The notes under the pieces: generated by a model
What the model was told of the DNA's origin: nothing
Database searches by the model: none
What the model saw: the letters and a program-made list of their open reading frames with translations, nothing else
Assembly: GCA_031261265.1 (NCBI GenBank)
Contig: JAISKI010000016.1
Coordinates: 1-34,671 of the forward strand
Length of the DNA stretch: 34,671 nucleotides
Direction: 5' to 3'
Source: Candidatus Peribacteria bacterium
Lineage (GTDB): Bacteria > Patescibacteria > JAEDAM01 > Absconditabacterales > Absconditicoccaceae
Shown here: piece by piece, positions 18,191 through 26,360 of the stretch
Position numbering within the stretch: position 1 is the stretch's first letter
How the letters are laid out: every line of letters starts with the position of its first letter
Translations under genes and position numbers: made by a program

Positions 18191-19081
18191 TTACAAGGGT
18201 TTTCTTTGAATATGTTCTGCCAATTGGGTGGTCACCAGACTCGTATCATTCAGAGTTTTTTTCTCCTCTCCCAGAGACATCTTGATAAAAACGCTGGTCA
18301 ATAAAGAGAATACTAATGCCTGCACCACAGCCGTCAACGTACTCTGCAGATAAAAAATCAGAGGAATCAGAAACGGCAACTCCAAACCAGCAAGCCGAGT
18401 TTTCGTAGCCTGTCCAAGCATTCAAACAATAATCGCCAAAAGGAGCGACCCTGCCATCATATTTCCATATAACCTAAAAGCCAAAGAAATCACTTTAGCC
18501 ACTGTCCCTACAATATTGAGTATCCCAATAAAAAGCGAAATCACCACATCAAACACCTTCGCAAAAGGTCGAATCAAATAGAACGTCCAGGAAGAGGAAG
18601 GAGATTTAGAGAGTTTAAAAAGATCCGTTCACCACACAGGAAAATAACTATACAGAAAGCTGCCCAGCCCTTTGGTTTTTGCTTCGACCAAAAGGACAAT
18701 AAAAATACTACAAACCGCCAGAGCCAACGTAAAAGAAATGTCCCCGGTAGGATTTTGAATGTAGTGTGCTAAAAGAGGAAAAGGAGAAATCAGAATATCT
18801 AAGGACAATCCAATAAAATTCGCGATCAAAATAACCAAAAAAAGATTAGTGACATAAGATTTAATCCAAAAAGGAGCTTTTTCTCCGAGAATTTGCTCAA
18901 AAAAATTATAAATACTCTCCACTAGATATTCCACAGTCACAGAAAATTTTCTCTGCGGTTTGTTCTTTCCTGCCCTATGAGCATCCCTCAAAAAAATCAG
19001 ATAACATAGCAAAAGTACACCAGCTATAGCCAGGGATCAAGTCACTAAGGGGAGAGGGAAGAAATTCAGAAAAGTCTGCAT
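18191..19081 (-). CDS. atpB: F-type ATP synthase subunit a
   Basis: Subunit a forms the proton half-channels of the membrane Fo sector. The 296-residue protein has five or six membrane helices and the signature SLAFRLYGNMMAG, which holds the essential Arg, plus the C-terminal LTAVVQALVFSLLTSVFI. Three or more TGA codons read as Gly (19037, 18629, 18422). The start is ATG 19079-19081. Unlike the usual atpBEFHAGDC order, no other ATP synthase gene is next to it in this window: upstream is the divergent gapN-like gene and downstream the beta-barrel-like gene. The remaining subunits must lie elsewhere. Confidence 0.88.
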
Positions 19082-19163
19082 ACCTTCAAGATAGGAATCT
19101 CATCAGAGAATGCAAGCAAAATACCTTTCATAGGTAAAAAAGATAAAAAAACATAAAATAGAC

Positions 19164-19192
19164 TTGACTTTACATATATATATCAGTATAGT
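19164..19192 (+). promoter_or_regulatory. Promoter with ATATATATATC spacer (gapN-like gene)
   Basis: TTGACT, 17-nt spacer with CATATATATATC, TATAGT. It belongs to the same group as 13372, 28421, 30600 and 30705. Confidence 0.7.
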
Positions 19193-19257
19193 AGAAGACA
19201 GAAAAGTAAAAAAGCTTTTTCAAAATAAAAAAATATAAACATTAAAAAAACAAAAAA

Positions 19258-20832
19258 ATGGCACAAAAAGAAAACATTGTGAAGTTATTTGCTAATGTAG
19301 GAGTAGCTCCTACCCCTGTAGAACAAAAAAAAATCTTGATGGACGGATTAAAAACGTTTGAAGGAGAGGTAATTGAAGTGTATTCTCCGATTTGCCGAGG
19401 CGAATTACCAATTTATTTGGGATCCTATCCTCGCATGACCGAAGCCCAAGCATTAACCTGTTTGGAAAGTGCTCAAAAGGCATGGGCTCTTGGAAAAGGG
19501 GAATGGCCAATGCTATCTCCAGAACAACGTTGCAATGCCGTTAGAAAATTCGCTGGGATTTTGAAAGAAAATCGCGAATACATCGCGGAAAAAATCATGT
19601 GGGAAATTGCAAAAACACGTAGCGATGCCGAAGGCGAAGTCGACCGCACCGTCCAGTATATACTGGATAGCTGTGATAAACTGGAAGAACTCACTACTGC
19701 TTGGAACAAATGGAGAGAAGATAAAGGATTAATGATCCAAGTCCCTCGCCAACCTCGCGGAATTGTCCTCTGTATGGGACCGGCAAACTATCCATTAAAT
19801 GAAACATTCACCACATTAATCCCCGCTCTTTTGATGGGAAATGTAGTATTGTTTAAGCCAGCTAAAGACGGCGTCTTATTATTGGAACCGTTGGTAGATG
19901 CATTCAACGAATGTTTCCCGAAAGGAGTGGTAAATACTCTTTATGGAGACGGTCGCGAAATCATCACACCGATCCAAAAAACCGGGAAAATCGATGTCTT
20001 CTCTTTTATTGGAGCGACATGGACAGCCGACAGTATTATCGGGAACAATCCGACTCCCCACAAAACAAAAAACGTTTTGGGACTGGGAGCAAAGAATCCA
20101 GGAATTATTCTGCCAGGAGCAGACATTGACGGCATCATGAAAGAGATCGTCAAAGGAACGCTATCTTACAATGGTCAACGGTGTACAGCTTTAAAAATTC
20201 TATTCGTACATAGCAGTATTCGCGAAGAGTTTCTCAAAAAGTACACCACTGCCGTGGATGCCTTGAAACCGGGACTTCCTTGGGAAGATGGGGTACAATT
20301 AACACCTGTATTACCAGGAACCGTGCATAATTTCACAGGATATATCAATGACGCTGTTACGAGAGGAGCACAAATCCTCAACGAAAACGGCGGATTGGTA
20401 AATGCTGGATATATTCACCCAGCAGTAGTATTCCCGGTCACCTCACAAATGAAATTGTTCCGGGAGGAACAGTTCGGACCAGTGGTGCCTATTGTAGAAT
20501 TTGAAGATATTTCAGAAGTACTTCATTGGATTTACACATCCAATTTTGGACAGCAGATATCGGTCTTCGGTAATACAGAAACAGAACGCAATGATTTTCA
20601 TCTCATCATTGATTCTACACAGAATCAAACATGTCGCGTAAACATCAACACCGCTTGCCAGAGAGGACCGGATGACGTTCCTTTCGCTGGTCGTGGCGAT
20701 TCTGCCATGGGCACTCTTGACTTATTAAATGCCCTGCTCGAACTGAGCATCGAATTTGTGAAGGCTTTAAAACCAGAAGATTGGAAAAACCTCTACGGAG
20801 AAGAATGATTGAAAATTCTTATCCTTAACTAG
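19258..20832 (+). CDS. gapN: GapN-like aldehyde dehydrogenase (non-phosphorylating glyceraldehyde-3-phosphate dehydrogenase family)
   Basis: Members oxidise glyceraldehyde 3-phosphate to 3-phosphoglycerate with NADP+, giving NADPH without ATP. Motifs: GPANYPLN (N177), LFKPAKDG, NGQRCTALK (nucleophile C309), EEQFGPVVPI and CQRGPDDVPFAGRGDSAMGT, which is typical of GapN-type enzymes. The usual ALDH block ELGGK reads GLGAK (near 275), so the expected general-base Glu is missing there. No TGA occurs in 516 codons until 20806-20808, where a standard-code gene would stop; with TGA as Gly eight more residues follow to TAG 20830-20832. Coordinates use the longer form. It has an A-rich leader before the ATG and a terminator 6 nt after the TAG. 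Confidence 0.85.
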
Positions 20833-20838
20833 GAAAGT

Positions 20839-20868
20839 CCCTGAGTGTATCGCTCAGGGTTCTTTTTT
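20839..20868 (+). terminator. Terminator of the gapN-like gene
   Basis: CCCTGAG, 7-nt loop, CTCAGGG, then TTCTTTTTTT. Confidence 0.8.
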
Positions 20869-20884
20869 TATGTTAATTTCTACA

Positions 20885-20922
20885 CAACATACGGTTGACA
20901 TTAATATGCAAATAATTATAAT
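20885..20922 (+). promoter_or_regulatory. Promoter of the 20956 cluster with upstream CAACATACGGTTGA
   Basis: TTGACA (20895-20900), 16 nt, TATAAT (20917-20922): both boxes match consensus. The quasi-palindrome CAACATACGGTTGA (20885-20898) overlaps the -35 box and recurs at 34507-34520 in reverse relation to the promoter there. Confidence 0.7.
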
Positions 20923-20955
20923 GAGATATAATAACAAAAATTAAAAACAATAAAA

Positions 20956-21432
20956 ATGAGAAAAAAAGCTGAAAGACTCGCCTCTTCTCTTGTAAAGAAG
21001 TTGGTAGATGACCAATTGGATAATATATGCAATCGCATATTTAACCCTTTGGTATTCATCGGACTTGTAATAGTAGAAATTGCACTACTCTGTACAACGG
21101 TCTACATTGGAACGGTCTGTTGGGGGGCAACTTCCACGGCATTGACCATCGGAATGGCTATTCTTGGGGCACTGACTACAGCACTCATGGGAATAGGAGC
21201 CATCGTTTTAGTGACCCTCATCATAGGAAAACGTTTTGTGAAAAAGCTCCTAGAGCATTTCTGCAAAAAGTACATCTTATCGGGACCTGTGAAAAGCTGG
21301 ATCCAATCTAGGATCAAGGAGATCGGTATCAAAATCCAATCTCTAACCTCTCCAACGGAAGCTCGGCAATTACAAGCAGAGCTAGGAGAATTAGAAAAAG
21401 AAGAAGCAGAATTAGAAACTCTGCTAAAATAA
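20956..21432 (+). CDS. Membrane protein with coiled-coil C terminus, unknown
   Basis: A 158-residue protein without TGA. A basic amphipathic N terminus (MRKKAERLASSLVKKL) precedes hydrophobic helices (LVFIGLVIVEIALLCTTVYIG, TALTIGMAILGALTTALMGI, VLVTLIIG), then a basic segment and a C-terminal coiled coil (ARQLQAELGELEKEEAELETLL). No family is recognised. It heads a run of three small genes on the plus strand and follows a consensus promoter. Its last 20 nt before the stop recur at 21823-21842. Confidence 0.7.
   Translation: MRKKAERLASSLVKKLVDDQLDNICNRIFNPLVFIGLVIVEIALLCTTVYIGTVCWGATSTALTIGMAILGALTTALMGIGAIVLVTLIIGKRFVKKLLEHFCKKYILSGPVKSWIQSRIKEIGIKIQSLTSPTEARQLQAELGELEKEEAELETLLK
21406..21425 (+). 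repeat. 20-bp direct repeat, copy 1
   Basis: GCAGAATTAGAAACTCTGCT at the 3' end of the 20956 gene. The second copy is at 21823-21842. Confidence 0.7.
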
Positions 21433-21480
21433 AAATTAAACAAATTACAACTGGGAACAGAGTTCTGAACGAAAATAAAA

Positions 21481-21807
21481 ATGAGAAAAATTGAAGAATG
21501 TGAAGTAGTAGAACAGTATAAAAGGATTGTGGATGAAATATTCCTTATCTTAGAAAGATATCATAGCAACGAGTGTAGCTATGATAAAGCACGTGAAGAT
21601 GCAGGGAATATCATTAGAAAATCTTACCAACTCCATGCAGTCACTGGATATATGAGCGGCACTAAGCTCCAAAACGTTTTATTTGAAATAAAGAGAACTG
21701 CCGAAAAAATTGAAGGAGGGAGTTCGGCATATCCTCGCTACACCTGCAAACTCGAGGAGGAGGAGTTAGAATTTATTGAAAGAGTATTAGCAGCCTTTTG
21801 GCAGTAG
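21481..21807 (+). CDS. Small acidic helical protein, unknown
   Basis: A 108-residue protein without TGA, rich in Glu, Lys and helices (VEQYKRIVDEIFLILERY, KAREDAGNIIRKSYQL, EEEELEFIERVLAAFWQ). It starts MRKIEECE after an A-rich leader and ends at TAG. It lies 48 nt after the 20956 gene. No signal peptide, membrane segment or known motif is visible. Confidence 0.6.
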   Translation: MRKIEECEVVEQYKRIVDEIFLILERYHSNECSYDKAREDAGNIIRKSYQLHAVTGYMSGTKLQNVLFEIKRTAEKIEGGSSAYPRYTCKLEEEELEFIERVLAAFWQ

Positions 21808-21822
21808 GAATTGAGAAAAAAG

Positions 21823-21842
21823 GCAGAATTAGAAACTCTGCT
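21823..21842 (+). repeat. 20-bp direct repeat, copy 2 (gene remnant)
   Basis: GCAGAATTAGAAACTCTGCT again, now in intergenic DNA 16 nt after the stop of the 21481 gene. It looks like the relic of a tandem duplication of the 3' end of the 20956 gene. Confidence 0.6.
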
Positions 21843-21893
21843 CAGAGAAAATAAAAGTAAAATAAAAGTAAAATAAATTAAAAAAACAAAATT

Positions 21894-22511
21894 ATGGCAC
21901 AAGAAAATGAGACTCGCCCAATTCGGGACGACAATGGACAAATAATCGGAGAAGAAACGTATATGAGAAACGAAGCAGACACCCCCTGTTGGATTCCGAC
22001 CTATTATAAGTCGGAGGAAAACAAAAAAGTGGAAACAAAGCAACAATTAGAAGTTGGAGATGTTATCCATATCTCCGAAGGAAACCGAGTGTACTTGGTC
22101 GAAAGACTTGAAAAAACGTTCCCTATTTCTAATGAAGCAAGTATTGGGGAAATCTATAAGGAAAAGGAGCACCTCGAAAAGTACATGAAATCTGCTCCTA
22201 AAAAGCTATTGGATTTATTCGATGTTTGGGGGACTACACTGACAAGAGAAGATGCAGAAGGGTTTATTCGTGAGCATATTAAGCATACGAAATTTAAAGA
22301 GTTCTCTATCCCCGCTGGCGATTTCGTTGTGATCAAAACATATCGTAAGGATGGAGCACAATGTGTGCATCTGCAAAGGTTGAAAGATGACGGATCTTAT
22401 AATCCCACATCTCCAGAAATTTATTTTTATCCTAACTATGATTGTGGACCCTTTACGAGTTTTAAAGGGGACACCACTGTCATCAGGAAAATGAAAGTAG
22501 GATTCTCATAA
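21894..22511 (+). CDS. Unknown protein, paralog of the protein at 1568-2083
   Basis: A 205-residue protein without TGA. After a polar N-terminal extension of about 45 residues (ETRPIRDDNGQIIGEETY) it aligns over most of its length with the protein at 1568-2083: VGDVIHISEG, ASIGEIYKEKEHLEKY, FSIPAGDFVVIKTYR, LQRLKDDGSYNPTSPEIYF and the end MKVGFS. The match suggests a compact domain of about 160 residues with a conserved FSIPAGxFVVI strand pair. No function is known to me. It is the last of three small plus-strand genes and is followed by a terminator. Confidence 0.75.
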   Translation: MAQENETRPIRDDNGQIIGEETYMRNEADTPCWIPTYYKSEENKKVETKQQLEVGDVIHISEGNRVYLVERLEKTFPISNEASIGEIYKEKEHLEKYMKSAPKKLLDLFDVWGTTLTREDAEGFIREHIKHTKFKEFSIPAGDFVVIKTYRKDGAQCVHLQRLKDDGSYNPTSPEIYFYPNYDCGPFTSFKGDTTVIRKMKVGFS

Positions 22512-22537
22512 TTCCATCCAAATCTACTAAGCAAAAA

Positions 22538-22571
22538 GCCCGTGAGTGAATTACACCACGGGCCTTTTTTT
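22538..22571. terminator. Bidirectional terminator
   Basis: GCCCGTG, 12-nt loop, CACGGGC, with T7 on the plus strand and T5 on the minus strand. It serves the 21894 gene and the convergent vWA gene. Confidence 0.8.
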
Positions 22572-22611
22572 AAAAGGTTAATACTTGAGGGAGAAATCTT
22601 CCCTCGTTTAT

Positions 22612-23403
22612 TTATCCGCCAAACCCGCCTAAACTGGTCTGACTAAACATCGCGGCACTCTGAGAGGCACGAACCGCACTTTGACTGACCATTTGGAAAG
22701 CCTTTCGGATTTCGCTGGGAGTAGAATTTGCCGTTAATATCCACTGACTTGGAATACCCATTTCAGTGAATACCGTCTGGAAATCACAATCTCCATTATC
22801 AAACCCCATTCCTGCAATGATATGTTCTTCGCTTCGGAGCATGTCTTTTACGATTTTCTTCACATCGCTAGCGGAATTTGTCCGAGAATGGCAATCTTCT
22901 CCATCGGTCAAAATGAGCGTGATGGTTCTTACCTGAATCCCATTGTTTTTGAATTCTTGTGTTTTCGCGATGATGGTAGCCAATAATTTTGCGGTTTCGT
23001 CATACAGAGGAGTTCCTCCGTTCGGATCGTAATTACTGGTAGTCATTTCAGGGACAAAAGACAAGGGAGTATAAGGATACAATACGCTACCATTCAGATA
23101 CCGATTGATCACCTCAATATTATCTTGTTGTTTACTTTCACGCAATGCCTTAATCAACAGATTATGACCGTCGCGAACTGCCTGAGAATTGCTAGCGAAA
23201 CGGATAGAACCAGAATCATCTGTCAAAATATTGAGCAAGATGACTTCACTGGACTTCACATTGTCCACTTGGATTCCCAACCCCTCTTGGATAATTGCTC
23301 CAATATCGGGAATTTTCGTCAATGCATCCAACGAACTTCGGGTTAAGTTCCCATCATCGTGAGCATCGTTCAATAAACCTAAATTTACATTACTTGTTGA
23401 CAT
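22612..23403 (-). CDS. von Willebrand factor A domain protein (TerY-like)
   Basis: A 263-residue vWA protein. The metal-ion adhesion site appears as DDSGS (D62, S64, S66), with GTPLYDE and LILTDGEDCHS as the other metal-binding loops. The C terminus is Ser/Ala/Gly-rich (SQSAAMFSQTSLGGFGG). It lies last in the operon PP2C, kinase, isochorismatase-fold protein, vWA. The combination of vWA, PP2C phosphatase and Zn-ribbon kinase matches the TerY-P triad described by comparative genomics near tellurium/stress systems. A good Shine-Dalgarno (AAGGAGG) stands 7 nt before the ATG. No TGA occurs. Confidence 0.85.
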   Translation of the reverse strand: MSTSNVNLGLLNDAHDDGNLTRSSLDALTKIPDIGAIIQEGLGIQVDNVKSSEVILLNILTDDSGSIRFASNSQAVRDGHNLLIKALRESKQQDNIEVINRYLNGSVLYPYTPLSFVPEMTTSNYDPNGGTPLYDETAKLLATIIAKTQEFKNNGIQVRTITLILTDGEDCHSRTNSASDVKKIVKDMLRSEEHIIAGMGFDNGDCDFQTVFTEMGIPSQWILTANSTPSEIRKAFQMVSQSAVRASQSAAMFSQTSLGGFGG

Positions 23404-23445
23404 AACTATTCCTCCTTTTAATTTAAATTTTTGTTTTACCCTACT

Positions 23446-24468
23446 TTACAATTTACTTACGTCCACATCCGGCCATTGGTCGATCGGAGTAGTACTTTTT
23501 ACCAAATGCATTCCAGCATTTTTAAAGCGTTCAAAAGCCTGATTACCTTGATCGGTAAAATCTACAATTCCTGGAATTACCACAGGTGAAGTACAATCTT
23601 CCAATAAGTAGACTTTTTTGGCTAATGCAGGATCTTTCGCCTGAATTTCTGTGAGCAAATCCTCAATAGAGAACGCCACACAGTGAGACTTGGCTTGACC
23701 GGTGATAATCAGGATATCGTAATTCAGCAATTTCTCGATGAAACGAGAATTTTTCTGAGCGATAGCTTTTCCATCATAGGTGTCCAAGACTTCCGGAGAG
23801 AGCACCGAATAATTTTCCGTCAACGGATTTCCGCCTTTTATTTCGATACCCGGTTGACTGTTTCTCACCTGAGTATGAAAGAAAATGGCTTCTTCCAATA
23901 ACGGAATCAATGCGTGTCCAATTCCGCCAAGCATAGCATGGTAGTCCCAAATAATCAGTTTGTACTTCCCGTTGCGTTCCAAGGATTTAGCATAATGGAG
24001 TACGTGTTGAGTCAACGTCGTATACCCTACATTCAAAGCACCTGCTACAGCGGGATTTACCCGATAGGTTCCATTGATCAGATCATCAGAAGAGATCATG
24101 GTATTCGGGGCGACAGGATTTCCACTTGCATCAATAAAGAATAAAGAGTGAAAAATCTGCATCGCCGTGTGCGTGTCCATCGTTGGGAAGATTTTGGTAA
24201 TCCGTCCCAAGTTGAGATACAACCAGGTTGCCAGACGTTTGGTGTCTTCAGGAGCATTCAGCACAAAGAGTTCAAAACCCGGAATACCAAACGTAATCTG
24301 TCCATCAATAAGCATCAAAGCAATTTTGTACTTATCCAATGCAGAATTGGTTATCCCTTCAGCTTTTTTGTAAGCTGGTGCCAAACTTGCTAATCCTTTG
24401 TAATCTACTCTGTAGACTTGATCAGCTTTACTAGAGTCGTAATGACTCGGAATACTAAAATTTTTCAT
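23446..24468 (-). CDS. Isochorismatase-fold cysteine hydrolase (nicotinamidase-related)
   Basis: The family hydrolyses amides or enol ethers such as nicotinamide or isochorismate. The 340-residue protein shows ALMLIDGQITF (catalytic Asp D55) and ITGQAKSHCVAFSI (nucleophile C263), the latter with the small-residue turn before the Cys. It is longer than typical members (about 200 residues) because of an insert between these motifs. Nicotinamide is a possible substrate given other NAD-related genes in the window, but the metal-binding residues of PncA cannot be assigned by eye. It sits inside the PP2C/kinase/vWA operon, 28 nt after the kinase and 42 nt before the vWA gene. No TGA occurs. Confidence 0.75.
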   Translation of the reverse strand: MKNFSIPSHYDSSKADQVYRVDYKGLASLAPAYKKAEGITNSALDKYKIALMLIDGQITFGIPGFELFVLNAPEDTKRLATWLYLNLGRITKIFPTMDTHTAMQIFHSLFFIDASGNPVAPNTMISSDDLINGTYRVNPAVAGALNVGYTTLTQHVLHYAKSLERNGKYKLIIWDYHAMLGGIGHALIPLLEEAIFFHTQVRNSQPGIEIKGGNPLTENYSVLSPEVLDTYDGKAIAQKNSRFIEKLLNYDILIITGQAKSHCVAFSIEDLLTEIQAKDPALAKKVYLLEDCTSPVVIPGIVDFTDQGNQAFERFKNAGMHLVKSTTPIDQWPDVDVSKL

Positions 24469-24496
24469 AACTTTTTTTTGTTTTAATGTGTTTACC

Positions 24497-26359
24497 TTAT
24501 TTTATTGTTATTAGTACAATATCTTTTGCACGTGATACATAGATACCCTTTGGGGAAACTATGAGTTGAGAATACTGATTGACATAAGGTGCGGTATCAC
24601 TGAAAACCTTCATCTCCAATTCTCCATTTGCATCTAAGCCAACCCGTACGATACCCTCATCGGTCGGACAGAAGAGGAAGCCTGCCGTAGCAGATTTTCC
24701 TTTGATTTGTTCGAGCCAAGGATAGTCTCCATTTTCATTAGTGATATCAGCTAATACTTTTCCTTGCTCATTGAGGACAATGGCTCGATTAACGTATTTA
24801 GCTTGATCTTTCGTAGCGAGTAAGAGCCAAGCTCTCGTAGAGCTCAGATAACATTTTGCATCAATAATTTCTCCTTTAATGAAAGGAAGTTGTACTGAAT
24901 CATTGATCACACTTCTTCCTTTTTCAAAGAGGAAGCCTTGCAAAATGTGTCCTACCTTATACATCCCAAATCCGAAACTGTCGCCTGACCAAATTAACGT
25001 CTGATCCGCGATACCTTCTCCGACTTTGGAAGGAGTATAGTCCAATCCCAAGGGATTATTGTGATAAATAGTACCGTTGGCTACCCAGAATACGTCATTT
25101 GCCGTCGTATCAAAGATAGGACGATTTCCCACCGTATCGATAGAGAGTTTGGATGGTTTGGAATCTTTCGCAACCAACAGGGTGTTGGCTTTCGCGAAGA
25201 CCGTAGCATTCCCTTGAAGAGCAAATCGCATTTCCCGATCCAGAGGACCCGTCCATACGGTTTCAGCATTTTCTCTTTTGTAGATATTGTCTTGATGATA
25301 CAAGTACACAAGTTTCCCATTTTGATACGCAACGCATACAATGATGCCTTGAGTCTTGAAAACTTCTTGGACTTGAACATTTCCACTCACTACAATCGGA
25401 ATATGCACTCCTGCACTACATATCGGACAATGGGTCCGAGCATGTTCAATGCCACACGTGGGACATTTTTTCCATTGCAGATGTTCAATCAGCTTTATCG
25501 GAAACTCCCCTCTCAGGTCGTTGGTAAAAACTTCTTGAACGTATTGCAACAAATCATTGGGCAATACCTTGTACGGATACGCGTGTTTTGGATAGAGCAC
25601 TTCAGGAGCAAAAACCGTGAGACGATCTTTGGGACGAAGTTGCTGTTTCACACGTTTTGTTGCATCTTTGGGCTTGTAAATACCTCCATAAGGATCCACG
25701 AATAAGAACGTTTTGAAAAGCAATGCCGTAAACGCATACCAATCTCCTAAGGGATTGTGTTGTTTAGTCATCGTCCAAATGCCATTATTCAGACCACACA
25801 ACAGGGGATCTACAAATTTCTCTGTATACATCGTACTCAGAAAGTTTCCAAATTGCCAGCTGTCCGTATCAATCATAAAAGGCTGACGATCTTTCACGAG
25901 AATATTCAAATCATTGAAATCCCCGATCACGACTCCATGAGCATGCAATGCTTTCACCGTCTGATGAAGACTGAGGAAGATATCTCTGATTTCGTTATTG
26001 GAAATATTTTTTCCTTCCCGATAGAGCAAATCCCCATACGTTAGTAAAGTTTCTGCACCTTTGATAAAAGGCATCACATAACCAATAATTTCACCCGTAG
26101 GATCAGTAAGCAACGCTTTTGGACTAATGACATTGGGAGGAAGATGAGTAGGAAAAGCTGACAGCTTTTTTTTGATGGTTGCTATCCTGATTCTGGCAGA
26201 TTGTTGTTCTGCTATAGAATGGGAATAGTACGGATCATTGGGTTGCCGATACAGCTTTGCCACCATTCCATGACCGATGTCATAGACTACCGCCTCTTGT
26301 CCCGCACCAATTTCTTTTAGGAGGGAGAGAGGCTTTCCTTGTAATAAAACCTTTTTCAT
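24497..26359 (-). CDS. Protein kinase-like protein with zinc ribbon and C-terminal beta-propeller-like region
   Basis: A 620-residue protein. Residues 1-290 form a kinase domain: IGAGQEAVVYDI (glycine loop), VAKLY (K35), HGVVIGDFNDLNILV (D147, N152) and IDTDSWQF (D164 in place of DFG). A zinc ribbon follows, CPTCGIEHARTHCPIC (C299, C302, C311, C314). The last 300 residues are repeated short strands (VVCVAYQNGKLVYLY, DVFWVANGTIYHN, AWLLLATKDQ) that suggest a beta-propeller sensor. This architecture belongs to the TerY-P triad. It starts at ATG 26357-26359, one base after the PP2C stop, with an AAGGAGG ribosome site inside the end of the PP2C gene. Despite many Gly residues it has no TGA. Confidence 0.85.
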   Translation of the reverse strand: MKKVLLQGKPLSLLKEIGAGQEAVVYDIGHGMVAKLYRQPNDPYYSHSIAEQQSARIRIATIKKKLSAFPTHLPPNVISPKALLTDPTGEIIGYVMPFIKGAETLLTYGDLLYREGKNISNNEIRDIFLSLHQTVKALHAHGVVIGDFNDLNILVKDRQPFMIDTDSWQFGNFLSTMYTEKFVDPLLCGLNNGIWTMTKQHNPLGDWYAFTALLFKTFLFVDPYGGIYKPKDATKRVKQQLRPKDRLTVFAPEVLYPKHAYPYKVLPNDLLQYVQEVFTNDLRGEFPIKLIEHLQWKKCPTCGIEHARTHCPICSAGVHIPIVVSGNVQVQEVFKTQGIIVCVAYQNGKLVYLYHQDNIYKRENAETVWTGPLDREMRFALQGNATVFAKANTLLVAKDSKPSKLSIDTVGNRPIFDTTANDVFWVANGTIYHNNPLGLDYTPSKVGEGIADQTLIWSGDSFGFGMYKVGHILQGFLFEKGRSVINDSVQLPFIKGEIIDAKCYLSSTRAWLLLATKDQAKYVNRAIVLNEQGKVLADITNENGDYPWLEQIKGKSATAGFLFCPTDEGIVRVGLDANGELEMKVFSDTAPYVNQYSQLIVSPKGIYVSRAKDIVLITIK

Positions 26360-26360
26360 G

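Noticed and set aside
25061..25705. Long open frame on the plus strand opposite the kinase gene
   Set aside because: It lies fully inside the minus-strand kinase gene, shows no known motif and has no promoter or ribosome site; it mirrors the codon pattern of the kinase.
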